Shown here: one piece after another, positions 8,185 to 17,389 of the stretch
How positions within the stretch are numbered: the stretch's first letter is position 1
Layout of the letters: each line of letters starts with the position of its first letter
From: Bradyrhizobium yuanmingense
Lineage (GTDB): Bacteria; Pseudomonadota; Alphaproteobacteria; Rhizobiales; Xanthobacteraceae
DNA: 64,000 nucleotides
Assembly: GCF_029167105.1 (NCBI RefSeq)
Contig: NZ_JARFML010000001.1
Span: 310,001 to 374,000, forward strand
Direction: 5' to 3'
The notes under the pieces: model-generated
Database searches by the model: none
What the model was told of the DNA's origin: nothing
The model's input: only the letters and a program-made list of their open reading frames with translations
Translations under genes and position numbers: made by a program

Positions 8185-9231
8185 ATGACGATGAAGCAGA
8201 AATTTGGATTGGGCTGCGCGCTGCTGGGCGCAATCGGACTGAGCAGTGCGGCTGATGCCGCCGAGCAGATCACCTTCGTCTCGCAGGGCGGTGCCTATCA
8301 GCAGGCGCAGACGGTGGCGATCCTCGATCCCTCCGCCAAGAAGCTCGGCATCACCATCAACCAGGACTCCATTCCGGACGCCTGGCCTGCGATCAAGACG
8401 CAGGTCGGCAGCGGCAAGCCGATCTGGGACGTCGTCGATACCCCGACCGGTAACTGCCTGCGCGGCGGCGAGCAGGGGCTGATGGAGAAGCTCGACTTCT
8501 CGAAGATTCCAAACGGCGCGGCGATGCCGGAGGTGTATCGCAGCCCCTATTCAGTGTCCTACGAGTTCTATTCGAGCGTGCTTGCCTACAGCCAGAAGAA
8601 ATTCCCGAAGGACGCGCCGAACAGCTGGGCCGATTTCTGGGACGTGAAGAAATTCCCCGGCCGCCGCGCGCTGCGCAACCACCCGTTCGCGACGCTCGAG
8701 GCCGCGCTGATGGCCGACGGCGTCGCACCGGACAAGCTCTATCCGCTTGACGTCGACCGCGCCTTCAAGAAACTGGAAGAGATCAAGCCGCACATCACGG
8801 TGTGGTGGACCTCGGGCGCACAGTCGGCGCAGTTGCTCAATGACGGCGAGGTCGACATGGAGATGGCCTGGAATGGTCGCGTCAGCGCGGTCGCCAAGGA
8901 AGGCGCGAAGGTTGCCTTCACCTACAATCAGGGCATCCTCCAGAGCACCTCGCTCTGCATCCTCAAAGGCGCGCCGAATCTCGCCACCGCGATAAAATTC
9001 CTCAACGAGGCCGTCGATCCCGTGCACCAGGCCAATCTGCCATTGCACATCGACTATGGTCCGGGCAATCCCAAGGCATTCGAGACCGGCGTGATCAAGC
9101 CCGAGCGCGCCGCGCAATTGCCGAGCGAGCCGGCGAATGCGGCGAAGCAGGCGCTGATGTCCTATGCCTGGTGGTCCTCGCCCGCAGGCGAAGCCGCCGA
9201 GAAGCGCTGGGCGTCCTTCATGCAGAAGTGA
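8185..9231 (+). CDS. ABC transporter periplasmic substrate-binding protein (PotD/PotF-like)
   Basis: 348-residue binding protein of the spermidine/putrescine-type family. Residues 1-24 form a signal peptide (basic MTMKQK, then hydrophobic GLGCALLGAIGLSS, with cleavage near ADAAEQ). The mature part begins with ITFVSQGGAYQQAQ. The strong site GGAGGAGGTGAGG at 8172-8184 places the start at ATG 8185. It is encoded directly before two permeases, and its ATPase is the first gene of the operon. Ligand-contact residues were not resolved, so the substrate is called only polyamine-type. Confidence 0.9.
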   Translation: MTMKQKFGLGCALLGAIGLSSAADAAEQITFVSQGGAYQQAQTVAILDPSAKKLGITINQDSIPDAWPAIKTQVGSGKPIWDVVDTPTGNCLRGGEQGLMEKLDFSKIPNGAAMPEVYRSPYSVSYEFYSSVLAYSQKKFPKDAPNSWADFWDVKKFPGRRALRNHPFATLEAALMADGVAPDKLYPLDVDRAFKKLEEIKPHITVWWTSGAQSAQLLNDGEVDMEMAWNGRVSAVAKEGAKVAFTYNQGILQSTSLCILKGAPNLATAIKFLNEAVDPVHQANLPLHIDYGPGNPKAFETGVIKPERAAQLPSEPANAAKQALMSYAWWSSPAGEAAEKRWASFMQK

Positions 9232-9242
9232 GCGAGGCAGCG

Positions 9243-10112
9243 TTGACGACTTCAGTGCCAGATCCCTCCCAAAAGCATCAGCGCCGCGAGCACGGCCTGA
9301 TGCTGGCATTGGTGTCGCCGGCGCTGCTGGTGATCCTGGCTCTGATCGTGCTGCCGGTCGGCTGGCTGGCCTGGCAGTCGATCTACCATGACGGCTTCAC
9401 GCTGGAGAACTATCGCCGCGTCTTCACCGAAGACGTCTACTGGCGCAGCTTTGCGCTGACCTTCGAGATCAGCCTCGCGGTCACTGTAATCGCGCTGCTG
9501 CTCGGCTATCCCGTGGCCTACCTCGCCAATTCGGTGCCGAAAGGGTGGAGCATCGTCATCCTGTCGCTGGTCGTGCTGCCGTTCTGGACCAGCGTGCTGG
9601 TCCGCGCCTATGCTTGGCTGGCGCTGCTGCAGCGCACCGGCGTGATCAACCAGTTCCTGCGCTACCTCGATGTGATCTCCGAGCCGCTCGCGCTGGTTCA
9701 CAACACCTTTGGCACGGTGGTTGCGACCGTGCACATCCTGCTACCCTTCATGGTGCTGCCGCTCTACGCCACCATGCAGAAGATACCGAACGATCTCATG
9801 CAGGCCGGCGCCAGCCTGGGCGCCAGCCCGTCGCTCACCTTCATGCGCGTGTTCCTGCCTCTGTCGCTGCCGGGCGTGCTCGCGGGCTGCACCATGGTGT
9901 TCGTGCTCTGCCTCGGCTTCTACATCACGCCGGAGCTGCTCGGCGGCGGCCGCACCGTGATGGTGTCGATGCTGGTGAGCCGCAATGTCGAGCTCTACAA
10001 CCAATTCGGGGCGGCGAGCGCGGTCGCGGTAGTGCTGCTCCTGAGCGTGCTCGCGATCTTCTTCGTCGTCAGCCGCTTCATCTCGCTCGATCGCGTGTTG
10101 GGGCAGAAATGA
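9243..10112 (+). CDS. ABC transporter permease (PotB-like)
   Basis: Inner-membrane permease of the polyamine-type importer, about 289 residues with six predicted membrane segments. The EAA-type loop (QAGASLGASPSLTFMRVFLP) that contacts the ATPase is near residues 195-214. Three starts are possible. TTG 9243 follows GAGG at 9234-9237, GTG 9228 overlaps the upstream TGA, and ATG 9300 falls just before the first helix. I favour TTG 9243. Its last codon overlaps the next gene by 4 bases (ATGA). Confidence 0.88.
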   Translation: MTTSVPDPSQKHQRREHGLMLALVSPALLVILALIVLPVGWLAWQSIYHDGFTLENYRRVFTEDVYWRSFALTFEISLAVTVIALLLGYPVAYLANSVPKGWSIVILSLVVLPFWTSVLVRAYAWLALLQRTGVINQFLRYLDVISEPLALVHNTFGTVVATVHILLPFMVLPLYATMQKIPNDLMQAGASLGASPSLTFMRVFLPLSLPGVLAGCTMVFVLCLGFYITPELLGGGRTVMVSMLVSRNVELYNQFGAASAVAVVLLLSVLAIFFVVSRFISLDRVLGQK

Positions 10113-10894
10113 TGCGCGCCTCGCCCGCACGGATCGCCCTCTACGTGATCAGCGCGCTGGTGCTGATCTATCTGATTCTCCCCGTTCTGATCATCGCGCC
10201 GATCTCGTTCTCCAGCGCGCGCTTTCTGACCTTTCCGCCGCCGTCCTTTTCGCTGCGCTGGTACCAGCAATATTTCTCAAATCCCGCCTGGATGCAGGCG
10301 ACGCGGGTGACGCTGACGGTCGCCCTCCTCACCGTCGTGATCGCGACCCCGTTCGGGGTGGCCGCTGCCTATGCCATCAGCCAGTCGAAGCTGCGCATCA
10401 TGCGGTTGATCCACATGGCGCTGCTGCTGCCGCTGGTGGTGCCGATCATCATCACCGCGGTCGGCATCTTCTTCGTCTATGCCAGGATCGGCCTGGTCGC
10501 GACCATGCCCGGTCTTGTGCTTGCCAACGTGATGCTGGGATTGCCCTATGTCGTGATTTCGGTGCTTGCGGGTCTGCAGAGCTTCGATCCCGCACAGGAG
10601 ATGGTGGCGCGCAGCCTCGGCATGAACCGGCTGCGCAGTTTCTTCGCCGTGACGCTGCCGCAGATCAAGTCCAGCGTGGTCGCCGGAGGCATCTTTGCCT
10701 TCATCTCGGCGATGGACGAGACCATCGTCGCGCTGTTTATCTCCGGCGGCCAGTATCAGCCGCTGACCAAGCGCATGTTCACCGCGCTGCGCGACGAGAT
10801 CGACCCGACCATCGCCGCAATCTCGACCTTGATGACGGCGGCCTCATTCATGCTGGTTTTGCTGGCGAGCGCGCGACAGAAGCGGAGCGGGTGA
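10109..10894 (+). CDS. ABC transporter permease (PotC/PotI-like)
   Basis: Second membrane subunit of the importer, 261 residues with six membrane segments. Its EAA-like coupling loop is MVARSLGMNRLRSFFAVTLP. ATG 10109 overlaps the stop of the preceding permease; a second in-frame ATG follows immediately at 10112. It ends the operon and faces the convergent racemase gene 59 bases away. A small hairpin (CCGGGA...TCCCGG, 10909-10926) lies between them without a T-run. Confidence 0.9.
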   Translation: MMRASPARIALYVISALVLIYLILPVLIIAPISFSSARFLTFPPPSFSLRWYQQYFSNPAWMQATRVTLTVALLTVVIATPFGVAAAYAISQSKLRIMRLIHMALLLPLVVPIIITAVGIFFVYARIGLVATMPGLVLANVMLGLPYVVISVLAGLQSFDPAQEMVARSLGMNRLRSFFAVTLPQIKSSVVAGGIFAFISAMDETIVALFISGGQYQPLTKRMFTALRDEIDPTIAAISTLMTAASFMLVLLASARQKRSG

Positions 10895-10953
10895 AGATAA
10901 CCCACGCCCCGGGACCTCGATCCCGGCAGCGGGCTGAAATTGAGGAGATCAAT

Positions 10954-11643
10954 TCACCTCATCGCGAAGTCGGCGGCCGTCTCGGCGTGAATGGCGGTGG
11001 TGTCGAACGTCTCGACTGAAATGTCATCCGGGCCGACCAGCATGGTGATCTCGGTGCAGCCGAAGATGATGCATTCGGCGCCACTTGAGACGAGCGCCGC
11101 CATCACCTCCTGGTAGCGGCGGCGCGAAGGCGCGGTGACGTTGCCGAGGCACAGCTCGTCGTAGATGATGCGGTTCACTTCGGCGCGCTCGTCCGCGGGA
11201 GGAACCATGACGTCGAGACCGTGCGCGCGCAATCGGTCGATGTAGAAGTCTTCCTCCATCGTGAACTTGGTGCCGAGCAACCCGACCCGCCGATATCCCT
11301 TGGCCCGGATCCGCTCGGCCGTCGCATCGCCGATGTGGATGAACGGAACGCTCACGCTGGATATGATCTCGGGCGCCAATTTATGCATCGTGTTCGTGCA
11401 CAGCACGATCGCCCGCGCGCCGGCGCTTTCGAGCAGCCGCGCGACCTCCGCCAGGCTCGCCGCCGCCTCCTGCCAGCGGCCGGCATATTGCATCTGCTTG
11501 ATCTCCTCGAAATCGTAGGAATACATCAGAAGCGGGGCCGAATGCAGCTTGCCGATGCGGTCGCGGACCCGCTCGTTGATGAGCTTGTAGTAAAGCGCGG
11601 TGCTCTCCCAGCTCATGCCTCCGATCAGGCCAATGGTTTGCAT
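10954..11643 (-). CDS. Aspartate/glutamate racemase family protein
   Basis: 229-residue PLP-independent Asp/Glu racemase-superfamily enzyme. The two catalytic cysteines are present: C82 in VLCTNTMHK and C196 in FGCTEIT. The N-terminus MQTIGLIGGMSWEST is that of aspartate racemase. It could interconvert L- and D-aspartate or a related amino acid in the cytoplasm. It is transcribed divergently from the TPP-enzyme operon beginning at 11858, with 214 bases between. Confidence 0.88.
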   Translation of the reverse strand: MQTIGLIGGMSWESTALYYKLINERVRDRIGKLHSAPLLMYSYDFEEIKQMQYAGRWQEAAASLAEVARLLESAGARAIVLCTNTMHKLAPEIISSVSVPFIHIGDATAERIRAKGYRRVGLLGTKFTMEEDFYIDRLRAHGLDVMVPPADERAEVNRIIYDELCLGNVTAPSRRRYQEVMAALVSSGAECIIFGCTEITMLVGPDDISVETFDTTAIHAETAADFAMR

Positions 11644-11857
11644 CCCGGTGCTCCCGACGATTTGGTTCGGCCGGATCGTAAACGAAGATCTCGACCCTCG
11701 CCATCATCGCCGCGGCAGAACCTGTAGTGCAAACGGCAAGGACGGGCATGACGCCTGCGCAGGCTGCGAGAAGCCTTTCGATCTTGCGCACGCTCTCGGC
11801 CTGTCCTAGGCCAGTTCCCGAACAAGTGCGCATCGCCGAAGTCTCGAGGGAGCCGAC

Positions 11858-13519
11858 ATGACCATTCGCAACACTCGCACCGGGGGCCAGATCCTGATCG
11901 ATCAGCTCGTCGCCCAGGGCGTCGAGCGCGTCACCTGCGTGCCGGGTGAGAGCTATCTGGCGGCGCTCGATGCGCTGCATGACAGCCCGATCGACGTCGT
12001 GATCTGCCGCGCCGAAGGCGGCGCGGCGATGATGGCGGAGGCTTACGGCAAGCTCACGGGCCGGCCCGGCATCTGCTTCGTCACCCGCGGCCCGGGTGCG
12101 ACCAATGCCAGCCACGGCGTCCACATCGCGATGCAGGATTCGACCCCGATGATCCTGTTCGTCGGCCAGGTCGACACCGGCATGCGCGAGCGCGAGGCGT
12201 TCCAGGAGCTCGACTACAAGGCGGTGTTCGGCTCGATGGCGAAATGGGCGGTCGAGATCGATCGCCCCGACCGCATTCCGGAGCTGGTCGCGCGCGCCTT
12301 CCGCGTCGCCATGCAGGGCCGCCCCGGTCCCGTGGTGATCGCGCTGCCGGAGAACATGCTGACCGAGACCGCGGCGGTGGCGGACGCCATGAGGGTCGAG
12401 CCCGCCGTGAGCTGGCCGGCGCCGGCCGATATCGAGAAGCTTGGCGCCATGCTGGCTGGCGCCAAGGCGCCACTCGTCATTCTCGGCGGCTCGCGCTGGA
12501 CCGACGAGGCGACCAAGAGCATCGCGCGGTTCGCCGAGCGGTTCGACCTGCCGGTCGCGACCTCGTTCCGCCGGGCTTCGCTGATCGACGCCGACCATTC
12601 GCATTATGCCGGCGACCTCGGCATCGGGCCGAGCCCTGGCCTGAAGGCGCGCATCGACAATGCCGACGTCCTCCTGCTGATCGGCGGCCGCATGTCGGAG
12701 ATGCCGTCCTCGTCCTATACGCTGCTCGACATTCCCAATCCGAAGCAGAAGCTGGTCCATGTGCATCCGGGCTCCGAAGAGCTCGGTCGCATTTATCAGC
12801 CTGATCTGGCGATCCAGGCGACGCCGGCCGCCTTCGCCGCTGCCATCGAGACGCTGAAGCCGTCAGGTGCGGTGGCGTGGAAGGGCGAAGCCGCCAAGGC
12901 GCATGCCGATTATCTGGCCTGGACCGGGAAGGCGCGCGAGCTGCCGGGCAGGTTCCAGTATGGCGAGGTGATGACCTGGCTGCGCGACCGCCTGCCGAAG
13001 GACGCGATCGTCTGCAACGGCGCCGGCAATTATGCCGGCTGGATCCATCGCCATCATCGCTTCCACAGCTTTGCCGCCCAGCTCGCACCGACCTCGGGCT
13101 CGATGGGCTATGGCGTGCCGGCGGGCGTGCTGGCCAAGCGGCAATATCCGGATCGCGTCGTGGTCGCGTTTGCCGGCGACGGCTGCTTCCTGATGAACGG
13201 CCAGGAGTTCGCCACCGCCGTGCAGTACGACGCGCCGCTGATCGTCATCATCATCGACAATGCGCAATACGGCACCATCCGCATGCACCAGGAGCGCGAC
13301 TATCCCGGCCGCGTCGTCGGCACCCAGCTCAAGAACCCGGATTTCGCGATGTATGCCAAGGCGTTCGGCGGCCATGGCGAGCGTGTCGAGCGGACCGAGG
13401 AGTTCGCACCCGCGTTCGAGCGCGCGCTGGCCTCGGGCAAGCCGTCGATCCTCCATTGCATCATCGATCCCAGGGCGATTTCGGTCGGCAAGGATTTTAC
13501 GCCCGCAGTGAAGGCTTAG
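11858..13519 (+). CDS. Thiamine-pyrophosphate enzyme, acetolactate synthase-like
   Basis: 553-residue TPP-dependent enzyme with the three-domain layout of acetolactate synthase/benzoylformate decarboxylase. The cofactor-activating glutamate is E53 in RAEGGAA. The Mg-TPP motif starts at FAGDGCFLMNG (D441) and ends with IIIDNAQYGTIR. It is first in a rightward four-gene operon, with a 4-base gap to a DadA-like flavoprotein, then an Asp/Glu racemase-family protein and an SDR. It is not a clear IlvB, since no small-subunit gene is adjacent. It more likely decarboxylates or ligates a 2-keto acid produced by the flavoprotein, which is inference. Confidence 0.88.
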   Translation: MTIRNTRTGGQILIDQLVAQGVERVTCVPGESYLAALDALHDSPIDVVICRAEGGAAMMAEAYGKLTGRPGICFVTRGPGATNASHGVHIAMQDSTPMILFVGQVDTGMREREAFQELDYKAVFGSMAKWAVEIDRPDRIPELVARAFRVAMQGRPGPVVIALPENMLTETAAVADAMRVEPAVSWPAPADIEKLGAMLAGAKAPLVILGGSRWTDEATKSIARFAERFDLPVATSFRRASLIDADHSHYAGDLGIGPSPGLKARIDNADVLLLIGGRMSEMPSSSYTLLDIPNPKQKLVHVHPGSEELGRIYQPDLAIQATPAAFAAAIETLKPSGAVAWKGEAAKAHADYLAWTGKARELPGRFQYGEVMTWLRDRLPKDAIVCNGAGNYAGWIHRHHRFHSFAAQLAPTSGSMGYGVPAGVLAKRQYPDRVVVAFAGDGCFLMNGQEFATAVQYDAPLIVIIIDNAQYGTIRMHQERDYPGRVVGTQLKNPDFAMYAKAFGGHGERVERTEEFAPAFERALASGKPSILHCIIDPRAISVGKDFTPAVKA

Positions 13520-13523
13520 GGCG

Positions 13524-14789
13524 ATGCCGGACGGCCGCCACGTCGCCATCATCGGAGCCGGCGCGGTCGGCGTGATCAGCGCCATTGAGGCGCTGCGCGA
13601 GGGCCATCGCGTCACGCTGATCGATCCGGGCGAGCCCGGCGGCGAGCAGGCGGCGAGCTATGGCAATGCCGGCTGGCTGTCGTCGCATTCGGTGATCCCG
13701 CCGGCGGAGCCGGGCGTCTGGAGGAAGGTGCCGGGCTATCTCCTCGACCCGCTCGGCCCGCTCGCGATCCGCTGGTCTTACTTGCCGAAGGCGCTGCCCT
13801 GGCTGATCAAGTATCTGCTCTCGGGCTGGACCGCGGCGCGGGTCGAGACCACGGCGTTCGCGCTGCGCGACCTCCTGAAGGACGCGCCGCTGCTGCACAG
13901 GAAGCTCGCGGAAGAAGCCGGCGTCCCCGAGCTGATCGAGCGCAACGGCGTGATGCACGTGTTCACCTCGCGCGGCAATTTCGACGATGATCTCGGCTGG
14001 CGCCTGCGCAGGAAGGTCGGCGTCGAATGGCTGGAGCTCAATGCCGACGAGATGCGCCAGCGCGAGCCGGATCTGGATCCGCGCTACACCTTCGGCGTCG
14101 TGGTGGAGGAGGCCGGGCGCTGCCGCGATCCCGGCGCTTACGTTGCCGCCCTTGCCAATCACGCGATCGCCAGCGGCGCGAAGCACGTACGCGCCAAGGC
14201 GACCGGGCTGAAGCTCAACGGCAACAAGCTCGTCGCTGTTGTCACCGAAACCGGCGAGATCGCTTGTGATGCCGCGGTGGTCGCGGCCGGCGCCCGCTCG
14301 AAACAGCTCACCGCGTCGGTCGGCGATCGCCTCCCGCTCGAGACCGAGCGCGGCTATCATGTCGTGATCGAGAATCCGGAAGCAGGTCCGCGCAGCTCGA
14401 TGATGGCCTCCGACGCCAAGATGGTGGTGAACTGGACCAACAAGGGCCTGCGTGCCGCCGGCACGGTCGAGATCGCCGGCCTCGAGGCCGCGCCGAACTG
14501 GAAGCGCGCCGAGATCCTGCGCAACCACCTCGTCAGCATGTTCCCGAAATTGCCGAAGGACATTCCGGCCTCGCGGGTCAAGACGTGGTTCGGCCATCGC
14601 CCGAGCATGCCGGACGGACGTCCCTGCATCGGCTATGCGCGCGCCTGCCGCGACATCGTCTATGCTTTCGGCCACGGCCATGTCGGCCTGGTCGGCTCGG
14701 CCCGCACCGGCCGTCTGGTCGCCCAGCTCGTGAGCGGCAAGGCGCCGGAGATTCCACTCGCGCCGTTCGCGCCCGATCGTTTCCTCTGA
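13524..14789 (+). CDS. FAD-dependent D-amino-acid dehydrogenase-like oxidoreductase (DadA family)
   Basis: 421-residue DAO-fold flavoprotein. Its N-terminal motif HVAIIGAGAVGVISAIEAL is followed by SYGNAGWLS and SVIPPAEPG, typical of DadA. A C-terminal AFGHGHVGLVGSARTG contacts FAD. It presumably oxidises a D-amino acid or N-alkyl amino acid to the 2-keto acid and passes electrons to the respiratory chain. Position after a TPP enzyme and before a racemase-family gene suggests a short amino-acid degradation route. Confidence 0.88.
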   Translation: MPDGRHVAIIGAGAVGVISAIEALREGHRVTLIDPGEPGGEQAASYGNAGWLSSHSVIPPAEPGVWRKVPGYLLDPLGPLAIRWSYLPKALPWLIKYLLSGWTAARVETTAFALRDLLKDAPLLHRKLAEEAGVPELIERNGVMHVFTSRGNFDDDLGWRLRRKVGVEWLELNADEMRQREPDLDPRYTFGVVVEEAGRCRDPGAYVAALANHAIASGAKHVRAKATGLKLNGNKLVAVVTETGEIACDAAVVAAGARSKQLTASVGDRLPLETERGYHVVIENPEAGPRSSMMASDAKMVVNWTNKGLRAAGTVEIAGLEAAPNWKRAEILRNHLVSMFPKLPKDIPASRVKTWFGHRPSMPDGRPCIGYARACRDIVYAFGHGHVGLVGSARTGRLVAQLVSGKAPEIPLAPFAPDRFL

Positions 14790-14799
14790 GAGCGCAACC

Positions 14800-15543
14800 A
14801 TGACCACCTCAGCCAGCTCGTCCTCCCGCATCGCCCGTGGCGGCAAGGCCATCTACGGCGCGCCGCTCGGCATCCTGATGCTGGAGGCGCGCTTTCCCCG
14901 CATTCCCGGCGACATGGGCAACGGCACGACCTGGCCATTCCCGGTGCTCTATCGCGTGGTGAGCGGCGCCTCGCCCGAAAAGGTGGTGCTGAAGGGCGCG
15001 GCCGGCCTCTTGCCCGACTTCATCGATGCTGCCAAGGATCTGGTGCGGCTCGGGGCCGAGGCCATCACCACCAATTGCGGCTTCCTCTCGCTGTTCCAGA
15101 AGGAGATCGCGGCGGCCGTCGGCGTTCCCGTCGCGACCTCCTCGCTGATGCAGGTGCCGTGGGTGCAGGCGACCCTACCGCCCGGCAAGCGCGTCGGCCT
15201 CGTCACTGTGTCGGGCTCGACCTTGACGCCGGCCCACCTCGAAGGTGCCGGCGTGCCGCTCGATACGCCGCTAGTCGGCACCGAGAGCGGCAAGGAGTTC
15301 TTCCGTGTCCTGATCAAGGCCGAGAAGGACGACATGGACATCGCGCAAGCCGAGCGCGACGTGGTCGAGGCCGGCAAGGAGCTCGTCGCCAGGCATCCGG
15401 ATGTCGGCGCCATCGTGCTCGAATGCACCAACATGCCGCCTTATGCCGCAGCACTTCAGGCCGAAGTCGGGCTGCCGGTCTACGACATCTATTCCATGAT
15501 CACCTGGTTTCATGCCGGGCTGCGCCCGCGCGTCTTTGCGTGA
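14800..15543 (+). CDS. Aspartate/glutamate racemase or hydantoin-racemase-like protein
   Basis: 247-residue member of the Asp/Glu racemase superfamily, distinct from the one at 10954. Conserved cysteines are C93 (TTNCGFLS) and C209 (VLECTNMPPY), as needed for two-base racemisation; the superfamily also contains arylmalonate decarboxylase and maleate isomerase. It lies 10 bases after the DadA-like gene and 39 before the SDR, within one operon. The substrate is unknown. Confidence 0.82.
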   Translation: MTTSASSSSRIARGGKAIYGAPLGILMLEARFPRIPGDMGNGTTWPFPVLYRVVSGASPEKVVLKGAAGLLPDFIDAAKDLVRLGAEAITTNCGFLSLFQKEIAAAVGVPVATSSLMQVPWVQATLPPGKRVGLVTVSGSTLTPAHLEGAGVPLDTPLVGTESGKEFFRVLIKAEKDDMDIAQAERDVVEAGKELVARHPDVGAIVLECTNMPPYAAALQAEVGLPVYDIYSMITWFHAGLRPRVFA

Positions 15544-15582
15544 ATGCGTCCGTGAGATCGTCACACATCCAGGAGTGAACCC

Positions 15583-16362
15583 ATGAAACTATCCGGCAAG
15601 GTCGCGGCCATCACCGGCGCGGCGCGCGGCATCGGCAAGGCTTGCGCGAAGAGATTTTTGGACGACGGCGTCAAGGTCGTCATCTCCGACGTCGATGCCG
15701 AGGGCTTGGCGGCCACGGCCGCCGAGCTCGGGCGGCCGGATACCCTGCGCACTGTCGTCGGCAACGTCGCCAAGCGCGCGGACGTGGATCAGCTGGTCGC
15801 CACCGCGGTGAAGGAGTTCGGCCGGCTCGACATCATGGTCAACAATGCCGGCGTCGCCCGCAACCGCGACATCCTCGACATCACCGAAGAGGAATTCGAC
15901 GAGATCATCGGCATCAATCTGAAGGGCGCGTTCTTCGGCGTGCAGGCGGCGGCGAGGCAAATGATCGCGCAAGGCGGCGGCGGTGTCGTCATCAACATGT
16001 CCTCGGTGAATGCGCTGCTGGCGATCCCGGCGCTTGCGACCTACGCGATGTCGAAGGGCGGCATGAAGCAGCTGACCTCCGTCGCCGCCGTCGCGCTCGC
16101 CCCGCACAACATCCGCGTTGTGGCGGTCGGACCGGGCACGATCCTGACCGACATGGTGGCCTCGTCCATCTACACCTCGGAAGACGCCCGCAAGACCGTG
16201 ATGTCGCGCACGCCGGCGGGCCGCGGCGGCGAGCCGAGCGAGGTGGCCTCCGTCGTGGCCTTCCTTGCCAGCGACGATGCGTCCTACATCACCGGGCAGA
16301 CGATCTATCCGGATGGCGGCCGGCTGGTTCTGAACTACACGGTGCCGGTGAAGGAGAAGTAG
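15583..16362 (+). CDS. SDR-family NAD(P)-dependent oxidoreductase
   Basis: 259-residue classical short-chain dehydrogenase. It has the cofactor motif TGAARGIG (residues 11-18), structural NNAG (87-90), and the catalytic Ser141/Tyr154/Lys158 in SSVNAL and YAMSK. The C-terminal ITGQTIYPDGGR is usual for 3-oxoacyl-reductase-like SDRs. AGGAG at 15571-15575 precedes ATG 15583. It is the last gene of the operon, followed by a palindromic repeat before the convergent IclR gene. Confidence 0.9.
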   Translation: MKLSGKVAAITGAARGIGKACAKRFLDDGVKVVISDVDAEGLAATAAELGRPDTLRTVVGNVAKRADVDQLVATAVKEFGRLDIMVNNAGVARNRDILDITEEEFDEIIGINLKGAFFGVQAAARQMIAQGGGGVVINMSSVNALLAIPALATYAMSKGGMKQLTSVAAVALAPHNIRVVAVGPGTILTDMVASSIYTSEDARKTVMSRTPAGRGGEPSEVASVVAFLASDDASYITGQTIYPDGGRLVLNYTVPVKEK

Positions 16363-16386
16363 AGCCGTTGTCGCCCCACACTCGCT

Positions 16387-16490
16387 GTCCTCGCCCGGCC
16401 TTGACCGGGCGATCCAGTACGCCGAGACGTCGGTGATTGAATCGATGGGCCGCGGCGTACTGGATTCCCCGCTTTCGCGGGGAATGACAG
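16387..16490. repeat. Palindromic intergenic repeat with GGGGAATGACAG end
   Basis: Two nested dyads. GCGATCCAGTACGCCG pairs with CGGCGTACTGGATTCCCCGC, and each end carries a small hairpin (CCCGGCCTTGACCGGG on the left, CCCCGCTTTCGCGGGG on the right). It lies between the convergent SDR and IclR genes and may stop transcription from both sides. From memory it resembles a dispersed Bradyrhizobium element. Confidence 0.75.
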
Positions 16491-16516
16491 TCGCCGTGAG
16501 GCAGGCAGTTTGCCCA

Positions 16517-17311
16517 TCACTCCGCCGCAACTGTCATGCCGTGGCCGAGCCGCTTCGAAATGCCCCCCGCGCAGTCGCGCAAGGCATGGGCGATCAGGCT
16601 GTCCCAGCGCGCGTCGAACGTGCCTTCCGGCCCCATCGCGGTGATGACCAGCGCGACGTGGCCGGAATGATCGAACACTGGCGCTGCGAACGCGTTGACG
16701 CCGGGCAGGGGATCGCCGAGCGCACGGGCGAGGCCGTGCTTGCGAACCTCGGTCAGCATGTCGGCGACCTTCGCCCCCTTCACGGCGCGCTTCGGGTTGT
16801 AGCCGACGCCATGGCGGTCGAGGCCGCTGTCGAGCGCCGCGCTGATCGTCGTCTCCGGCAGGAACGCCGCAAAGGCGCGGCCCGTCGCGGTCTCCAGCAG
16901 CGCCATCACCGAGCCGACGCGCATCACGATGTGCACCGGCTGGGCCGGCTCTTCGAGCTGCACCACGGTCGGGCCGTGCGTGCCCCAGACCGCGAGCGAG
17001 ACGGCGTGGCCGATCTGGCTCGCGAGGCCCGCGATCTTGGGCCGCGCGATGCGCACGCCGGAGAGGCGGCGCAGGCTGATCAGGCCGAGCTCCAGCGCCA
17101 GCGCGCCGATCTCGTAACGGCCGGTGCTCTCGTCCTGCTCGATCAAGCCGATGCGGGAGAAGCTGGCGAGGTAGGGATGCGCCTTGGCCGGCGTCATGCC
17201 GGCCTCGCGGGCGAGATCGCGCAGCATCATCGGCTCGCCGCTCCGTGCGAGCGCGCGAAGCAATTCGCCGCCGACCTCGATCGACTGAATGCCGCGGCTC
17301 TCTCTCTTCAT
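16517..17311 (-). CDS. IclR-family transcriptional regulator
   Basis: 264-residue IclR-type regulator. The N-terminal winged HTH covers about residues 10-65 (LRDLAREAGMTPAKAHPYLA), followed by an effector-binding GAF-like domain (about 85-255). It is transcribed leftward, last after the orphan binding protein and the flavoprotein. It may regulate that group or the neighbouring TPP/DadA operon, whose end it faces. Confidence 0.9.
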   Translation of the reverse strand: MKRESRGIQSIEVGGELLRALARSGEPMMLRDLAREAGMTPAKAHPYLASFSRIGLIEQDESTGRYEIGALALELGLISLRRLSGVRIARPKIAGLASQIGHAVSLAVWGTHGPTVVQLEEPAQPVHIVMRVGSVMALLETATGRAFAAFLPETTISAALDSGLDRHGVGYNPKRAVKGAKVADMLTEVRKHGLARALGDPLPGVNAFAAPVFDHSGHVALVITAMGPEGTFDARWDSLIAHALRDCAGGISKRLGHGMTVAAE

Positions 17312-17340
17312 GCGCCTCCGATGCGCTTGAGTCGTTGCTT

Positions 17341-17389
17341 GAGCATGATCTCTTCGGAAAACCGCTGCACACTTTTCCGGATCATGCTC
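17341..17389. repeat. GAGCATGATC palindrome
   Basis: Left arm GAGCATGATC plus GGAAAA (17341-17361) pairs with TTTTCC plus GATCATGCTC (17373-17389). This GAGCATGATC/GGAAAA element is one of the commonest short palindromes in rhizobial genomes, from memory. It touches the stop codon of the flavoprotein gene and separates it from the IclR gene, so it may form a hairpin in that transcript. Confidence 0.75.

Noticed and set aside
10909..10926. Hairpin CCGGGA...TCCCGG as a terminator for the ABC operon
   Set aside because: Short stem with no following T-run; not enough to call a terminator.
11644..11857. Small open frames in the divergent gap before the TPP enzyme
   Set aside because: No ribosome-binding sites and arginine-rich low-complexity products; treated as promoter DNA.
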